A DNA stretch of 64,000 nucleotides, from NCBI GenBank assembly GCA_033032865.1, contig JAWHQI010000268.1:558001-622000 (forward strand), written 5' to 3'. The notes below the pieces were generated by a model. It did not search any database. It saw only the letters and a program-made list of their open reading frames with translations, and had not been told where the DNA came from. The position numbers and the translations under genes are program-made. Below, in pieces: positions 1 to 11,700 of this stretch (its first letter is position 1; every line of letters starts with the position of its first letter). This stretch comes from Dactylorhiza incarnata. Taxonomy: Eukaryota; Streptophyta; Magnoliopsida; Asparagales; Orchidaceae.

Positions 1-339
1 CTGATATTCGTGTCGTGTTTTTGTATTGGTATTTGGTTGTAAAACATTGTTATGGTATGGTTATTTGATGCTTGCTTGGGATTATAGTTTATTATGTTAC
101 TTGCTCCTTGAAAAGTCTCTAATTGCAGGAAGGACCGATTCGCCGCGCGCTCTAGCTTTGTCCCTCAACGCGGAGGAAAGCCTAAGCTTGCTCTGCCTTA
201 GTACATTATTTTTCCTTGCTATGAATTAACTGCGTGGGATGTTATTTTTATTATCTAATTATGATTTAACCGTCGGATTTGCATAGCATGTAGGGTTAGG
301 TCACGGTCTATCCGCCGTCTATAGATTCGTCCTGCGTCA
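1..339 (+). repeat. 3' part of an LTR of the C family
   Basis: This stretch matches the last third of the LTRs of element C (12969-14304 and 17075-18400). It has the same TTTTGGTTGTAA block, the ATTCGCCGCGCGCTC block and the terminal CCTGCGTCA. It includes the conserved splice-acceptor-like TTGCAG ending at 128. The left border is outside the window, so it may be a solo LTR or the 3' LTR of an element further left. The five bases after it (340-344, caagt) would be the right target-site duplication. Confidence 0.85.
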
Positions 340-694
340 CAAGTCTTTATGTGAAGAGGTGTCTTTTAATGAAGGGACGTGTCTCAAGTTAAGAGACATA
401 AATTTACATGGAGGTGCTTTGATGGGAGACACCTTATAATGATCTATTTATGAAGAGTTCGGTCCCCTCTCTACATACTCTCTACGTCAAAGCCTAAAGC
501 AAGAAGAGATTGAAGTTCCATCACTAAGGAGAGGAGAAGGGAGAGAAACCATTCATCTTTCAAATCCATTCATCGTTCATCGTGGTCATAGAGAAATGTA
601 TGTTGTATTGATTATGTGAATTTCATGAAGTTCACAGTTCCTAGATTATTTAGATGTAAGTTCTATCTTAGAGAAGGATCAAAGAGTTACTTGC
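340..694. other. intron sequence, no gene seen
   Basis: AT-rich sequence between the LTR end and exon 11 of the ABCG gene. Since that gene reads leftwards, this is the start of its intron 11. A TATA-like, pyrimidine-rich stretch around 450-500 could be an old LTR, but no partner copy or termini could be placed. Confidence 0.5.
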
Positions 695-2781
695 CTTTTT
701 ACTCCATGGCTGTACCCAATACCATAGTAAGTTATTGCTGTCCAAACGAAGGACTCCACGATAGAAAACGGTAACTTGAGCAGTGCAGATGGAATTGAGT
801 ATGCCCATGCTGGATAGAAGTGAAGATCTTTATGTTTGTAGAACACAGGTAATCTAGCAATAGTCAATGTCAACTCTGTAATCCCATTGGTCATAAACCT
901 AATGGTTGCAAATCTCAAGGAACTAATAATGTAACTTGCACTAACTAAATTAACATTCCTTTCTGTTTGAAGAAAGGCAGTCACAGTTATGATTGCGATA
1001 ATAGTGATCTGAGGAAAGGAAACAAGCATAAATAAGAGTGCGAAGGAGATAGCTAGGTATATAATATTAGATTTTATAGGAAGAGGAATTCATAGAGGAA
1101 GAGGAAGGGCTAATGCTTCTCAAATAAGTCAGTACCTGAGCAGTTTTAAAAATGTAAACAAATGAGTTTCTTTTCAGAAGTAGAAATTCTCTGTCCATGC
1201 ACGTTTTGAACAGTTCCCATTTAGTAATAGAATGGTAGTTAAAGGCAACAGCATTTTCATTTGAATCAACCATGTCATGAGATTTTGCAAGCTCTTTGGC
1301 CAGCTCCTTTCCAATATTGCTGGATTGGAATTTTTTAGAAAAACTATCTGCGGTAACATAACAATAAGGTTTCTCCTTATGATACCAGTATTGTGCTTGA
1401 TCTTTTTCCGACAAGATCTGGATGAAGAAAAGTGAATAAAATAGTACTTTGAATAATTATCCAGATAAAGTTAAATTCTAAGGAAGTTCTTGAGCAATAT
1501 TACTTATTTTATGTTTACCTCTTGAAGAAAGTCAGCTATGCCTTTCCTTGGAGGGCATTTGAAACCACAATCCTCGAAGAAATCAAGAACGAGCTCGCGG
1601 GATCCGTGGTACATGATCTTTCCTTTTTCCATTAAGATAATATCGTCAAATAGATTAAAAGTCTCTGGTGTTGGCTGAAGCAGGGAAATTAATGCAGTTG
1701 CTTCTGTAATTTGCACTAATTGCTGGATGCAAGAAATGATATGAAATGTTGTGGAGCTATCCAATCCATTTGATATTTCATCCATATAAAAAGCTCTGGA
1801 AGGACCAACCATCATCTCACCTAAAATAAGTAACACGAACCTCTAGTATATCATAACCATTAAATTATCTTACAAAATTTATCGCCTACAGTTATGCATT
1901 TAAGTATGGCTCAAATGGAGTGTTAAAGATTGCTATAAGCAAAAGTATCAATAAAGAAAATATTAAAGTGCCAAAATAGTTAAATTGGTGTTGCAACCTG
2001 TTGTTACTCTTCTCTTTTGACCACCAGATATGCCTCTTTTAATGGCATCACCAACCCTTGAACCTGAGCATGCTTCTAATCCAAGGATCTACATTTAAAC
2101 ATGCATAATTGAGATAATCAGCAAAGAGAACAATATTACATAGTAATGTTAATCAACATCAATGTTGCCTTGGGAAGAAGATTATGCATTAGTCAATAAC
2201 TGACAATTCTTAGATTTTCATCAATTCAAGGGTTATCTTGAGTTACCTTCAACATGTAATCTGTTTGAAGATTTTCTTGAAATCCCTTTATAGCAATTGC
2301 CTGTTACACTTCAATGTAAGTGAATCTAATATCTCCATACATCTTCACATAATGCAAACATATGATAATTCACAATATGATACACCGTGTTTTATTTTGC
2401 AGGGCACTTCATGATGTACCTTCATGTAAGTGTCTAAGTCAGGATTTGGAACAATTTGTGCATGCTTCTCAAGTCTTTCCACCTCCATCATGATATCTTA
2501 TGAATTAAAGGAAAATCTGGTAAGTAACTTGGTAAAACTGGTGACAGTTGTTCACTCCAACTGTGATTCTCCTTATTTTATTTATATATATGAAGAATAA
2601 ATGAACCAAAATGTCATTTACCTGCTCTGCATCCTACACCCTGACATCTTACAGAGAAATCAAGTGTTTCTTTTACTGTCATTTCAGGAACGTGTTGGTC
2701 ACGTTGACTTATATAAGCTGCTGCCTTAATGGGTTCAAAATCCTCTAGTTTCAAATCATTGTAAGTGATCTCCCCGGTCAC
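695..2781 (-). CDS. ABCG exons 5 to 11 (NBD1 core and start of TMD1)
   Basis: Seven compact exons. Exon 5 (2622-2781) encodes [10 protein letters not shown] through CQGVGCRA. Exon 6 (2420-2496) and the 54-bp exon 7 (2247-2300) encode the linker before the signature. Exon 8 (1998-2088) carries [13 protein letters not shown] and [12 protein letters not shown]. Exon 9 (1519-1820) carries Walker B and [20 protein letters not shown]. Exon 10 (1136-1417) is the NBD-TMD linker ending [11 protein letters not shown]. Exon 11 (695-1008) is the first membrane segments. Phases agree at every junction: for example exon 8 ends with one base of a Gly codon that exon 9 completes. Introns here are short (about 100-180 bp), as expected for this family, in contrast to the two giant introns upstream. 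Confidence 0.9.
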
Positions 2782-5700
2782 CTAAAAAGTGAATGATTTT
2801 TATGGTCAGCTCTTAGATGTTGCATTTTTAATTATTCAAGTAGCAATAACACAATGTATTTGTGATGGGGGACCATCGAGCGCAACTCGGCGCAAGGCGG
2901 GCCCCACCTTCGTATATTCGCGCCGACGGACTTGATCGAATCGGCGATCCGTTACCGCGGATGCGTCCGGCTCGTCGTTTCGAGTCACTTTCATATATAG
3001 CTTTTTGTATTTCGGATATTATTTTATATAATTTTGGGAACGGAACCGTCGGCCAATCATAGCCGTCGATTCCGGGTGCCCTAGTTTTGTTTTCTTATAA
3101 ATAAGAGTCTTAGGGTGGCTGATTTCTTATTGCTGAAGTTTGGAGAGTTCATCTTCCTCGCTTCCGGTGATCCTTCCGCGGTGCCGACGCCGTGGAGCCC
3201 GTGGTGCCGACTCCATTGGGTAAGTATTCTTCCTCTCCCCCTCCTTCCCTCCCCGCTGCCATCCGCACCTCCCCCTTGCTTTCCCCTTGCGGCCGCCCTT
3301 AGATTTATTTCAGATTTTTGTACTTGTTATTTGTGACAATCTTTTGTTGGGTATAATATATTGTGCACGCTGTGGTATTTTGCTCTAAGGAATTTTAGCA
3401 CGTTGTATTTGCCTGTGAATCTCTTGCGTTGCAGGTTGCCTAATTCGCCGCGCGTTTATTCTAGCCCTCCGTGCGGAGGAAAGCTAGCGCCTAACTGCCG
3501 AAAGAAAAGTGCTTATCTTGCTTGAATGTATGCAATGTTATATTATAATGGTCTTGTTGCTTACGTTGATTAGTTCGCCTGTTCAGTAGTGTCTTGCATA
3601 TAGTCGTTGGTTTGGTTGAGTCGGTCCCCTCACGTCACTAGCTAGCATCCTAAGCGCCACTACACAGCCTACCCTACATCAGTTGGTATCAGAGCCCAGG
3701 TCGGGCTGTTTTGCATGCTCCGTAGTGGTAGGTCATTTAGAAGCATGGTAGATCCACAGGTCACTAACGATCGAGCGGCAGGCTCGAATTCGAGCGCTGC
3801 CACCACGGATTTTGAGCGTCTGATGTTAAACCGTTTCGATGCTTTAGGCACCCAGTTTGAGACCGTACAACTTGATATTGCCGCGGTGAACCGTCGCCTA
3901 GATAGGATAGAGAACGCTAGGGATACTCCTTCCCTACATGACGATGAGGTAGCGGATGATCCGGCCTACTCTCCCCGCCGCGGTCAGCGGGTCAGAGGTG
4001 ATCCACCACCGGCTGACCGCTACCGTCGTGAGATTCCTGTGAGAGCCCCCACTCCACCAGTTAGGCGGACTCCTGAGCCAGCACGTGACCGACCCCCGCC
4101 CCCGCGGGAAGATTACCGCATGCCACGTCAGCCTGGCCCCAGAGACCGTGTCCCTCCACACGGTCGTCATGACCAGCGTCGAGACGAGCATTACCCACCG
4201 GGACGACGCGAGCGCGGACCCCCACCCGCTCGGCACGATTACGAGCGTGACGACGATCTTGATGATTATCCTGACCCGCGGAGAGGTGATCGCGGCCTTG
4301 ACATCACCCGTAGGATTCGCCTCGATGCCCCGACATTCGATGGTCGCCTGGATCCGAAGGCCTTTAGTGACTGGCTCCTGGACATGGATCACTATTTTGA
4401 TTGGTACGACATGAGTGATGATCGTTGTGTCCGGTTTGCCAAGATGAAGTTAGTCGGACAGGCTAAAGTGTATTGGATTAGTGTTGAGCGATCCTTAGAT
4501 CGTGACGGTTACTATCCCATCACCCGATGGGATGACATGAAGGAGAGGCTTAAGGACAAATACCTCCCCGCTTCCTACCGTGATCAGCTACTTGATCAGC
4601 TGCAGAGCTTACGTCAGGGGACGCTTTCCGTAGCTGAGTATATGGCTCGATTCGACGAGCTAGTTGTTAGGAGCGATATTTCGGAGGAGCCTATTGCCAC
4701 TGCCTCTCGATTCAAGGCTGGCCTCCGTGCGGATCTCCGGAGAGAGCTGATTCCCCACCGCTTGGAGACTGTAGACCAGATATTCCAGCTCGCTCTTGAG
4801 TATGAGCAGTACCTTCGTGCCCCTAGCACGAAGCAGTTTCCTTCCCGGACGGATTCGTCGACGTTTAGGAAGCCCGCTCCAGCCCAGACTGCTGCAGCCA
4901 CTCCACCCCCCGAGTCACCCCTGATTTGAGGGGGAAGGCTGTCGCTACCGAGGGCCAGAGGCCTGGGGGTATTCAGTGTTTTAGGTGCGGGGGTAGAGGA
5001 CACGTTGCGGCCCACTGCCCCACACGTAGTCTGTTGATTGATGAGGAGGAGACCGCTTTAGAGGGAGATGTGGAGATTACTGAGGAGGTCACTGCCACCG
5101 TTGAGGAGGGATGGGAGAGCGACGCTGAGCGGTCATTAGAGGTTGGAGTAGTCAGGCGCTTCCTGCACACCCCACGTGCTGATGAGGATTGGCGCCGCAC
5201 TACCATTTTCTACACATATTTCCCGAGTGCAGGCGGACCCTGCAAGTTAGCTATCGATAGTGGGAGCTGTGTGAATATCGTGGCCCAGAAGGGTCTAGAC
5301 CGCATGCAGGTGAAGGCAGAGCCTCACCCCCACCCTTATCGTGTCATCTGGGTCGACAAGACAGCCATCCAGGTTACCCAGCGCTGCCTTGTTCCGATCA
5401 CCATCGCATCCTTTGAGGACCGAGTTTGGTGCGACGTCATCCCTATGGATGTCGCCCACGTCTTGCTGGGCCGCCCTTGGCTATTTGATCGCGATGTCAC
5501 GTGTTTCGGTCGGTCAAACACGTGTGTCTTCTATGATAAGGGACGGAAGATCACTTTATCTCCCACCCAGCCCAGAGAGAGGCCCAAGGGCCGGGTCGAG
5601 CCGTCCACTAGCACGATTGCTTCGAGACCCGTGCACATTCTGAGGCGTAGTGAGTTTCTGAGAGATAGTACCGATGCTGGAATTATGTATGTAGTGGCAG

Positions 5701-8700
5701 CCACTATGGCATCTGATTGCCCTACGACCGAGGTTCATCCCACCGTGCGACCCTTACTAGGTGAGTTTGCGGACATTATGCCAGAGGAACTTCCTGATGA
5801 GCTACCCCCTCTGCGGGACATTCAGCACGCCATCGATTAGTCCCGGGGGCCTCGCTCCCCAACCTGTCACACTATCGCATGAATCCTGTTGAGCACGCTG
5901 AGCTCAAGAGGCAGGTTGATGAGCTTCTTCGGAAGCAGTTTATCCGTGAGAGCTTGAGTCCGTGCGCCGTCCCCGCCCTTCTTACCCCTAAGAAGGACGG
6001 AAGTTGGCGTATGTGTATCGATAGTCGCGCTATCAATAAAATTACGGTAAAGTATCGTTTCCCGATCCCTCGTCTGGACGACCTACTAGACACGATGTCC
6101 GGGGCTCAGATCTTCTCGAAGATCGATCTCCGAAGCGGGTATCACCAGATTAGAGTGCGTGAGGGCGACGAGTGGAAGACGGCGTTTAAGACGAAAGACG
6201 GTTTGTACGAGTGGCTGGTCATGCCATTTGGGCTCTCGAACGCCCCGAGCACGTTTATGCGAGTCATGACCCAGGTCCTGCGGCCCTATATGGGCAAATT
6301 CCTCGTCGTCTACTTTGACGACATTCTGATCTATAGCCACAGTGAGCCAGATCACCTCGAGCACTTGAGGCTCTTATTCGATATTCTCCGAAAGGAGAAA
6401 CTGTTTATCAACCTCAAGAAGTGCTCCTTCCTATCTGAGTCCGTCCACTTTCTGGGATTTATTATCTCCTCCTCAGGCGTGTCAGTTGACCCTGAGAAGG
6501 TCCAGTCCATCCGTGAGTGGCCCATACCCTCGACCATTCATGAGGCCCGTAGCTTTCATGGGCTTGCGACCTTTTATAGGAGATTCGTTAGGGATTTTAG
6601 CTCGATTATGGCCCCATTCACTAGTTGCCTGCGCAAGGGAGATTTTCAGTGGACCCCTGCGGCCACTCGAGCATTCGAAGAGATAAAGGACAAGCTGACG
6701 TCCGCCCCCGTTCTACGACTCCCCGATTTTAGTAAAGCCTTCGAGGTTGCGTGTGACGCGTCAGGCATGGGCATTGGGGGAGTGTTGAGTCAAGAGGGAC
6801 ACCCAGTTTCTTACTTTAGTGAGAAACTGAATGAAGCCAAGCAAAAATACTCGAATTATGATCGGGAATTTTATGCTATCGTCCAGTCACTGCGATATTG
6901 GAGACACTACCTCCTTCCCCGGGAGTTTGTGCTGTATTCGGACCACCAGGCCCTACGCTACCTCGACTCTCAGAGGAAGCTGAGTCACCGCCATGCGAAG
7001 TGGGTAGAGTACCTTCAGGATTTCCACTACGTTCTCAAACATCGTGCTGGTGTTGAGAACAAGCCCGCCGACGCTCTCAGTCGTCGAGTCTCTCTACTTC
7101 ACACACTGCGGGCTCAGGTGGATGGCTTCGAGAGATTGATCCTGGACTACCCTACTTGTCCTGATTTTGCTGAGGCTTATACTGCGTTATCGAGGGACCC
7201 TCCTGATCCTGTCGAGGGATTTCAGATCATCGACAAATACCTATTCCGGGGCTCCCGCTTGTGTGTGCCCAATACCTCATACCGTGATTATTTAGTATGG
7301 GAACTACACGCCGGGGGTGCCGCCGGCCATTTTGGGCGAGATAAGTCGATTGTTATGGTAGAGGATCGTTTCTATTGGCCGAGCTTGAAGAAAGATGTAG
7401 CTCGCGTAGTCCGACACTGTCGTGTCTGCCAGACGGCCAAGGGAACGAAACAGAATACAGGCTTATACACTCCTTTACCCGTTCCCCATCGTCCTTGGGA
7501 GGACATTAGTATGGACTTCGTGCTTGGGCTTCCGCGCACTCTGCGGAAACATGATTCTATATTTGTCGTGGTCGACCGGTTCTCTAAGATGGCACATTTT
7601 ATCGCATGTAGGAAGACTTTCGACGCGCCCCATGTCGCAGCCCTATTTATGAGTGAGGTCTTTAGATTACACGGTCTCCCAAAGTCCATCGTGTCCGATC
7701 GAGATGTGCGGTTCGTTAGCTATTTTTGGAAGACGTTATGGCGAAAAACAGGAACTACCCTTAAGTTTTCATCCGCATACCACCCTCAGACGGACGGGCA
7801 GACTGAGGTGGTGAATAGAAGTTTGGGTAACCTACTGAGGTGTTTAGTTGGAGAGCATGCTTCTAGTTGGGACTCGGTGCTCCCCATAGCGGAGTTCGCG
7901 TATAATAGTTCCATCAATAGGTCGACTGGTCTGAGTCCGTTCCAGGTAGTATCCGGTTATGACCCTAGGAAGCCTATTGATCTTATACCTGTCCCGACTG
8001 AGTCACGTCCTAGTGAGTCTGCTGAGTCTTTCACGCGTCATTTGCATGAGTTGCATGAGTCCGTCAGGCGAAAAATCAATTTAAGCAACGAACATTATAA
8101 AGAACAGGCAGACAGACATAGGCGGGAGAAACATTTTCTGGTTGGCGAACAGGTGTTGGTTCGAGTTCGTGCGGAACGGCCCCCTCAGGGGCCTGCCAAG
8201 AAATTAAGCGCCAGGCGAATTGGGCCCTACAGTGTTTTGAGGCGGATCGGGTTGAATGCTTACGAGCTAGACATTCCTTCGAGCATGGGTATCCACCCCG
8301 TGTTCAATGTTGAGGACCTGACGCCTTACTTCCCACCTCATGAGTACTCTGACCCCTACCTTGGCGGCCCTCCTGACCCTCCACCACCACCCCATGTCCC
8401 CACCACCCAGTCTCCACTTGATTCCCACTTCCCCAGGAGTTCACCGCCATTGGCTTCACCGGCGGCACCACCACCATCACCGGACCACTTTTCCCGAGAG
8501 CAGAGGGTCGAGCAGATTACTGAGGTCATTACGCATGAGTTCATCCCCGCCGCGGATGGACTCGTGTGCCGCTACTTGGTTCGCTGGATGGGACGTTCTT
8601 CTTCCGACGACACTTGGATTGCTGCTGCTGAGCTTGATCAACTCGCCCCCGGGCTTCGACTACAGTACGATCGTCTCCATTCATCGGAGATGAAAGCTTT

Positions 8701-11700
8701 TCAGTCGGGGGGAGTTGATGGGGGACCATCGAGCGCAACTCGGCGCAAGGCGGGCCCCACCTTCGTATATTCGCGCCGACGGACTTGATCGAATCGGCGA
8801 CCCGTTACCGCGGATGCGTCCGGCTCGTCGTTTCGAGTCACTTTCATATATAGCTTTTTGTATTTCGGATATTATTTTATATAATTTTGGGAACGGAACC
8901 GTCGGCCAATCATAGCCGTCGATTCCGGGTGCCCTAGTTTTGTTTTCTTATAAATAAGAGTCTTAGGGTGGCTGATTTCTTATTGCTGAAGTTTGGAGAG
9001 TTCATCTTCCTCGCTTCCGGTGATCCTTCCGCGGTGCCGACGCCGTGGAGCCCGTGGTGCCGACTCCATTGGGTAAGTATTCTTCCTCTCCCCCTCCTTC
9101 CCTCCCCGCTGCCATCCGCACCTCCCCCTTGCTTTCCCCTTGCGGCCGCCCTTAGATTTATTTCAGATTTTTGTACTTGTTATTTGTGACAATCTTTTGT
9201 TGGGTATAATATATTGTGCACGCTGTGGTATTTTGCTCTAAGGAATTTTAGCACGTTGTATTTGCTTGTGAATCTCTTGCGTTGCAGGTTGCCTAATTCG
9301 CCGCGCGTTTATTCTAGCCCTCCGTGCGGAGGAAAGCTAGCGCCTAACTGCCGAAAGAAAAGTGCTTATCTTGCTTGAATGTATGCAATGTTATATTATA
9401 ATGGTCTTGTTGCTTACGTTGATTAGTTCGCCTGTTCAGTAGTGTCTTGCATATAGTCGTTGGTTTGGTTGAGTCGGTCCCCTCACGTCACTAGCTAGCA
9501 TCCTAAGCGCCACTACACAGCCTACCCTACATCAATTTGTCAACAACAATTGACGCATAAGCTTGATGAAAATTTGGCCAGTATGAATCTTTAAGGGTAA
9601 TATGGTTCTATGTAAGTGTCTGTTAGGGATTCAGATTTAGTTTTAGAACTAGTTTTAGTGATAGTTTCATAAAAAGTAAATGAACATGAGTTTATATTTC
9701 TTAAACCCATTTTCATAGGCATAAGAAGTGAGTTCAACTTTTAAGGGATGGGAAGCTACCATCAATAATGCTTTTGTGTAAAGATGATACGCCTTAGTCG
9801 TATCAAGAACAAACACGAACGAGAACTTAGATTGTAATACAGAAAACACGGATGCAATCGGGAGACAGGCTCCCGCCAAGCACCTGGAGGCTGGGTCCTC
9901 CAAGGTACTCCCCTCTCCAAGAGATCCAAACAACTAATACTCAAAAGATGAAGAGAACTCACAACCAAATGCTCCTTATATAGATGGAGTCTTCACTACA
10001 TGACAAAATACATAATAATGTGTATACGCATCACCACACACTGCCTGAAAAGCGACCTTGTCCCCAAGGTCGAGCCTGGAAGATTCCCAATGGCGTGCGG
10101 CGAGACTAAGGAGGCTCCTCTGGTGGGCAGATCAGGTGAAACATCATAAGCATCGAGGCATCGTGGCGGGCTGGTTGCTGCAGATCTGTGGGACAGGTGA
10201 CTGAAACGGGCGTAGAACTCGGCATGAGACTGAAACACTGTCATGCTCGCAAAATATCTCATCCTCAAGGACGAGCGAGGAACACGCCAGTTGGGCTAGG
10301 GCCGCAATCGGAGGTCAGATGCTATGAAGAATGATGGGGGAAACTCATCCAGATCCTGAATGAGGGTCGTAGGGCCGGACATTAGATCAATGAGTAGGTA
10401 GTGATAATTTGGAAGGAGACCCGATGGGAAGGCTGGTCGAAGTGGGAGAGTGACAAGATGTGAGGGTAGGGTAACAACGGGCTCGAGAGATGTGGGAAAA
10501 GATGAGTTGAGAGATAAGAGAGCTAATAGGCGGGTGGGGGTTTCCAAGAAACGGCGTGGAGCAGAAAAATCATGTGGCTCTGTGTGAAAGGCTGGAGAGA
10601 CGCCAGGTGGAGCCTCTGTCACGGGCTTGTTGAAAGACGAGCAGATTGGAGGGCAATCGGTGCAAATCAGAAGATAGGGAAGTATGAAGGGGGGGGGGGG
10701 GGGGGGTTGCGTACCACAATCGGCAGTGGGAGAACGAAGGGGTGTTGGGAAGGGAGGAAGCGACAACGGTTCCAATGGTCGAAGACCAACTGAGGGGTGG
10801 CGGTGGGATGAAGGGAAGAGGCGGCTCATCGGGAAGCTGAGAGGCGGGCAGGGGATGTAAGGGGGCATGTGGAAGAAGCTGACAATGAATTTCAAGCACC
10901 ATGACAAGGAGATTATTCAGGGCAGCGTCGATTCGATCGAAGCGAGCATGCACTGAGTCCGGAAGGAGAGCCATGGTGAGAATAGGGGGTGAGAACCCAC
11001 ATGAGGCTCTGGAGGGCTGCCAAAATGCAGGAGCAGCAGGAGGGCTGTCAGAATGTTGCAGGATACGCTGGAGGGGAGACCCGACACGGCAGAAAGCGGT
11101 GATAGGCAGCAGGAGGGCAGCGAGGATGCGGAGCGGCAGCTGGAAGGGTGCCGCAGCAGACAGGAAATGACAGACACGAGCGTAATCGTACGACACCCTC
11201 TGGAATCAGCAATGGCTGCATCTAGCTGTGGAGGATGGTGGACGGCGATGTTAGAGGAAGGGCGGATGGAGGACGACGGTAGTAGGGAACGAGCAAGTAG
11301 GGGAGTCAACTGGTATATGTGGCGAGATCGGGGTTGCGGCTGCTGAGACCAACCGCAGAAACGAGTAGGGCTCACCGATGCCGGAGCGATCGAAGCGGGA
11401 TGGGCGAGACGAGTTGTGCAGGACCCGTCGAGCGCGAGATTGGTAGTTGTGCAGGACCCGTCGAGCGCGAGATTGGTCAAGATCGGCGTGTGCGAAGCCG
11501 AAGACGTGCATGGCTAGCGCTGGAAACCGAGGGCGTTGGTCGACGCATGCGGGAGGGAAAAAAATAACAGACATAGGAGGAAGATCTAATTAGGGTTTTG
11601 TCGGAAACCCTAAATGAGCGGCGGGTCGGACTAATTGATACGCCTTAGTCGTATTAAGAACAAACATGAACGAGAACTTAGATTGCAATAAAGGAAACAT

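Larger units (their letters stand above)
2863..3681 (+). repeat. 5' LTR of element A
   Basis: 819 bp, from TGATGGGGG to CTACATCA. A TATAAATA box lies at 3096-3103. A GGGTAAGT donor at 3219-3226 and a TTGCAG acceptor ending at 3434 are conserved in the related LTRs of element C. Confidence 0.96.
2863..9534 (+). mobile_element. Element A: Ty3 chromovirus LTR retrotransposon
   Basis: A complete 6,672-bp LTR retrotransposon with 819-bp LTRs (TGATG...ATCA), flanked by the 5-bp target duplication atttg at 2858-2862 and 9535-9539. It has a tRNA-iMet primer-binding site, gag with a CCHC knuckle, protease, reverse transcriptase, RNase H, integrase and a C-terminal chromodomain, with a G-rich polypurine tract at about 8705-8714. 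The RT resembles the CRM/Galadriel side of the chromoviruses; the exact clade is uncertain. The two LTRs differ at only about two positions, so the insertion is recent. The polyprotein is nevertheless broken into three frames. It lies in intron 4 of the ABCG gene, antisense to it. Confidence 0.96.

Noticed and set aside
2862..3336. Short open frames in the LTRs of A (repeated at 8715-9189) and in the LTRs of C
   Set aside because: They duplicate exactly with the LTR and show no protein family; the C-rich tract of C gives Pro-rich chance frames.
10570..11567. Several 80-200 residue open frames on both strands of element B
   Set aside because: Only the minus-strand start from 10974 resembles gag of a relative; the others are GC-rich shadows.
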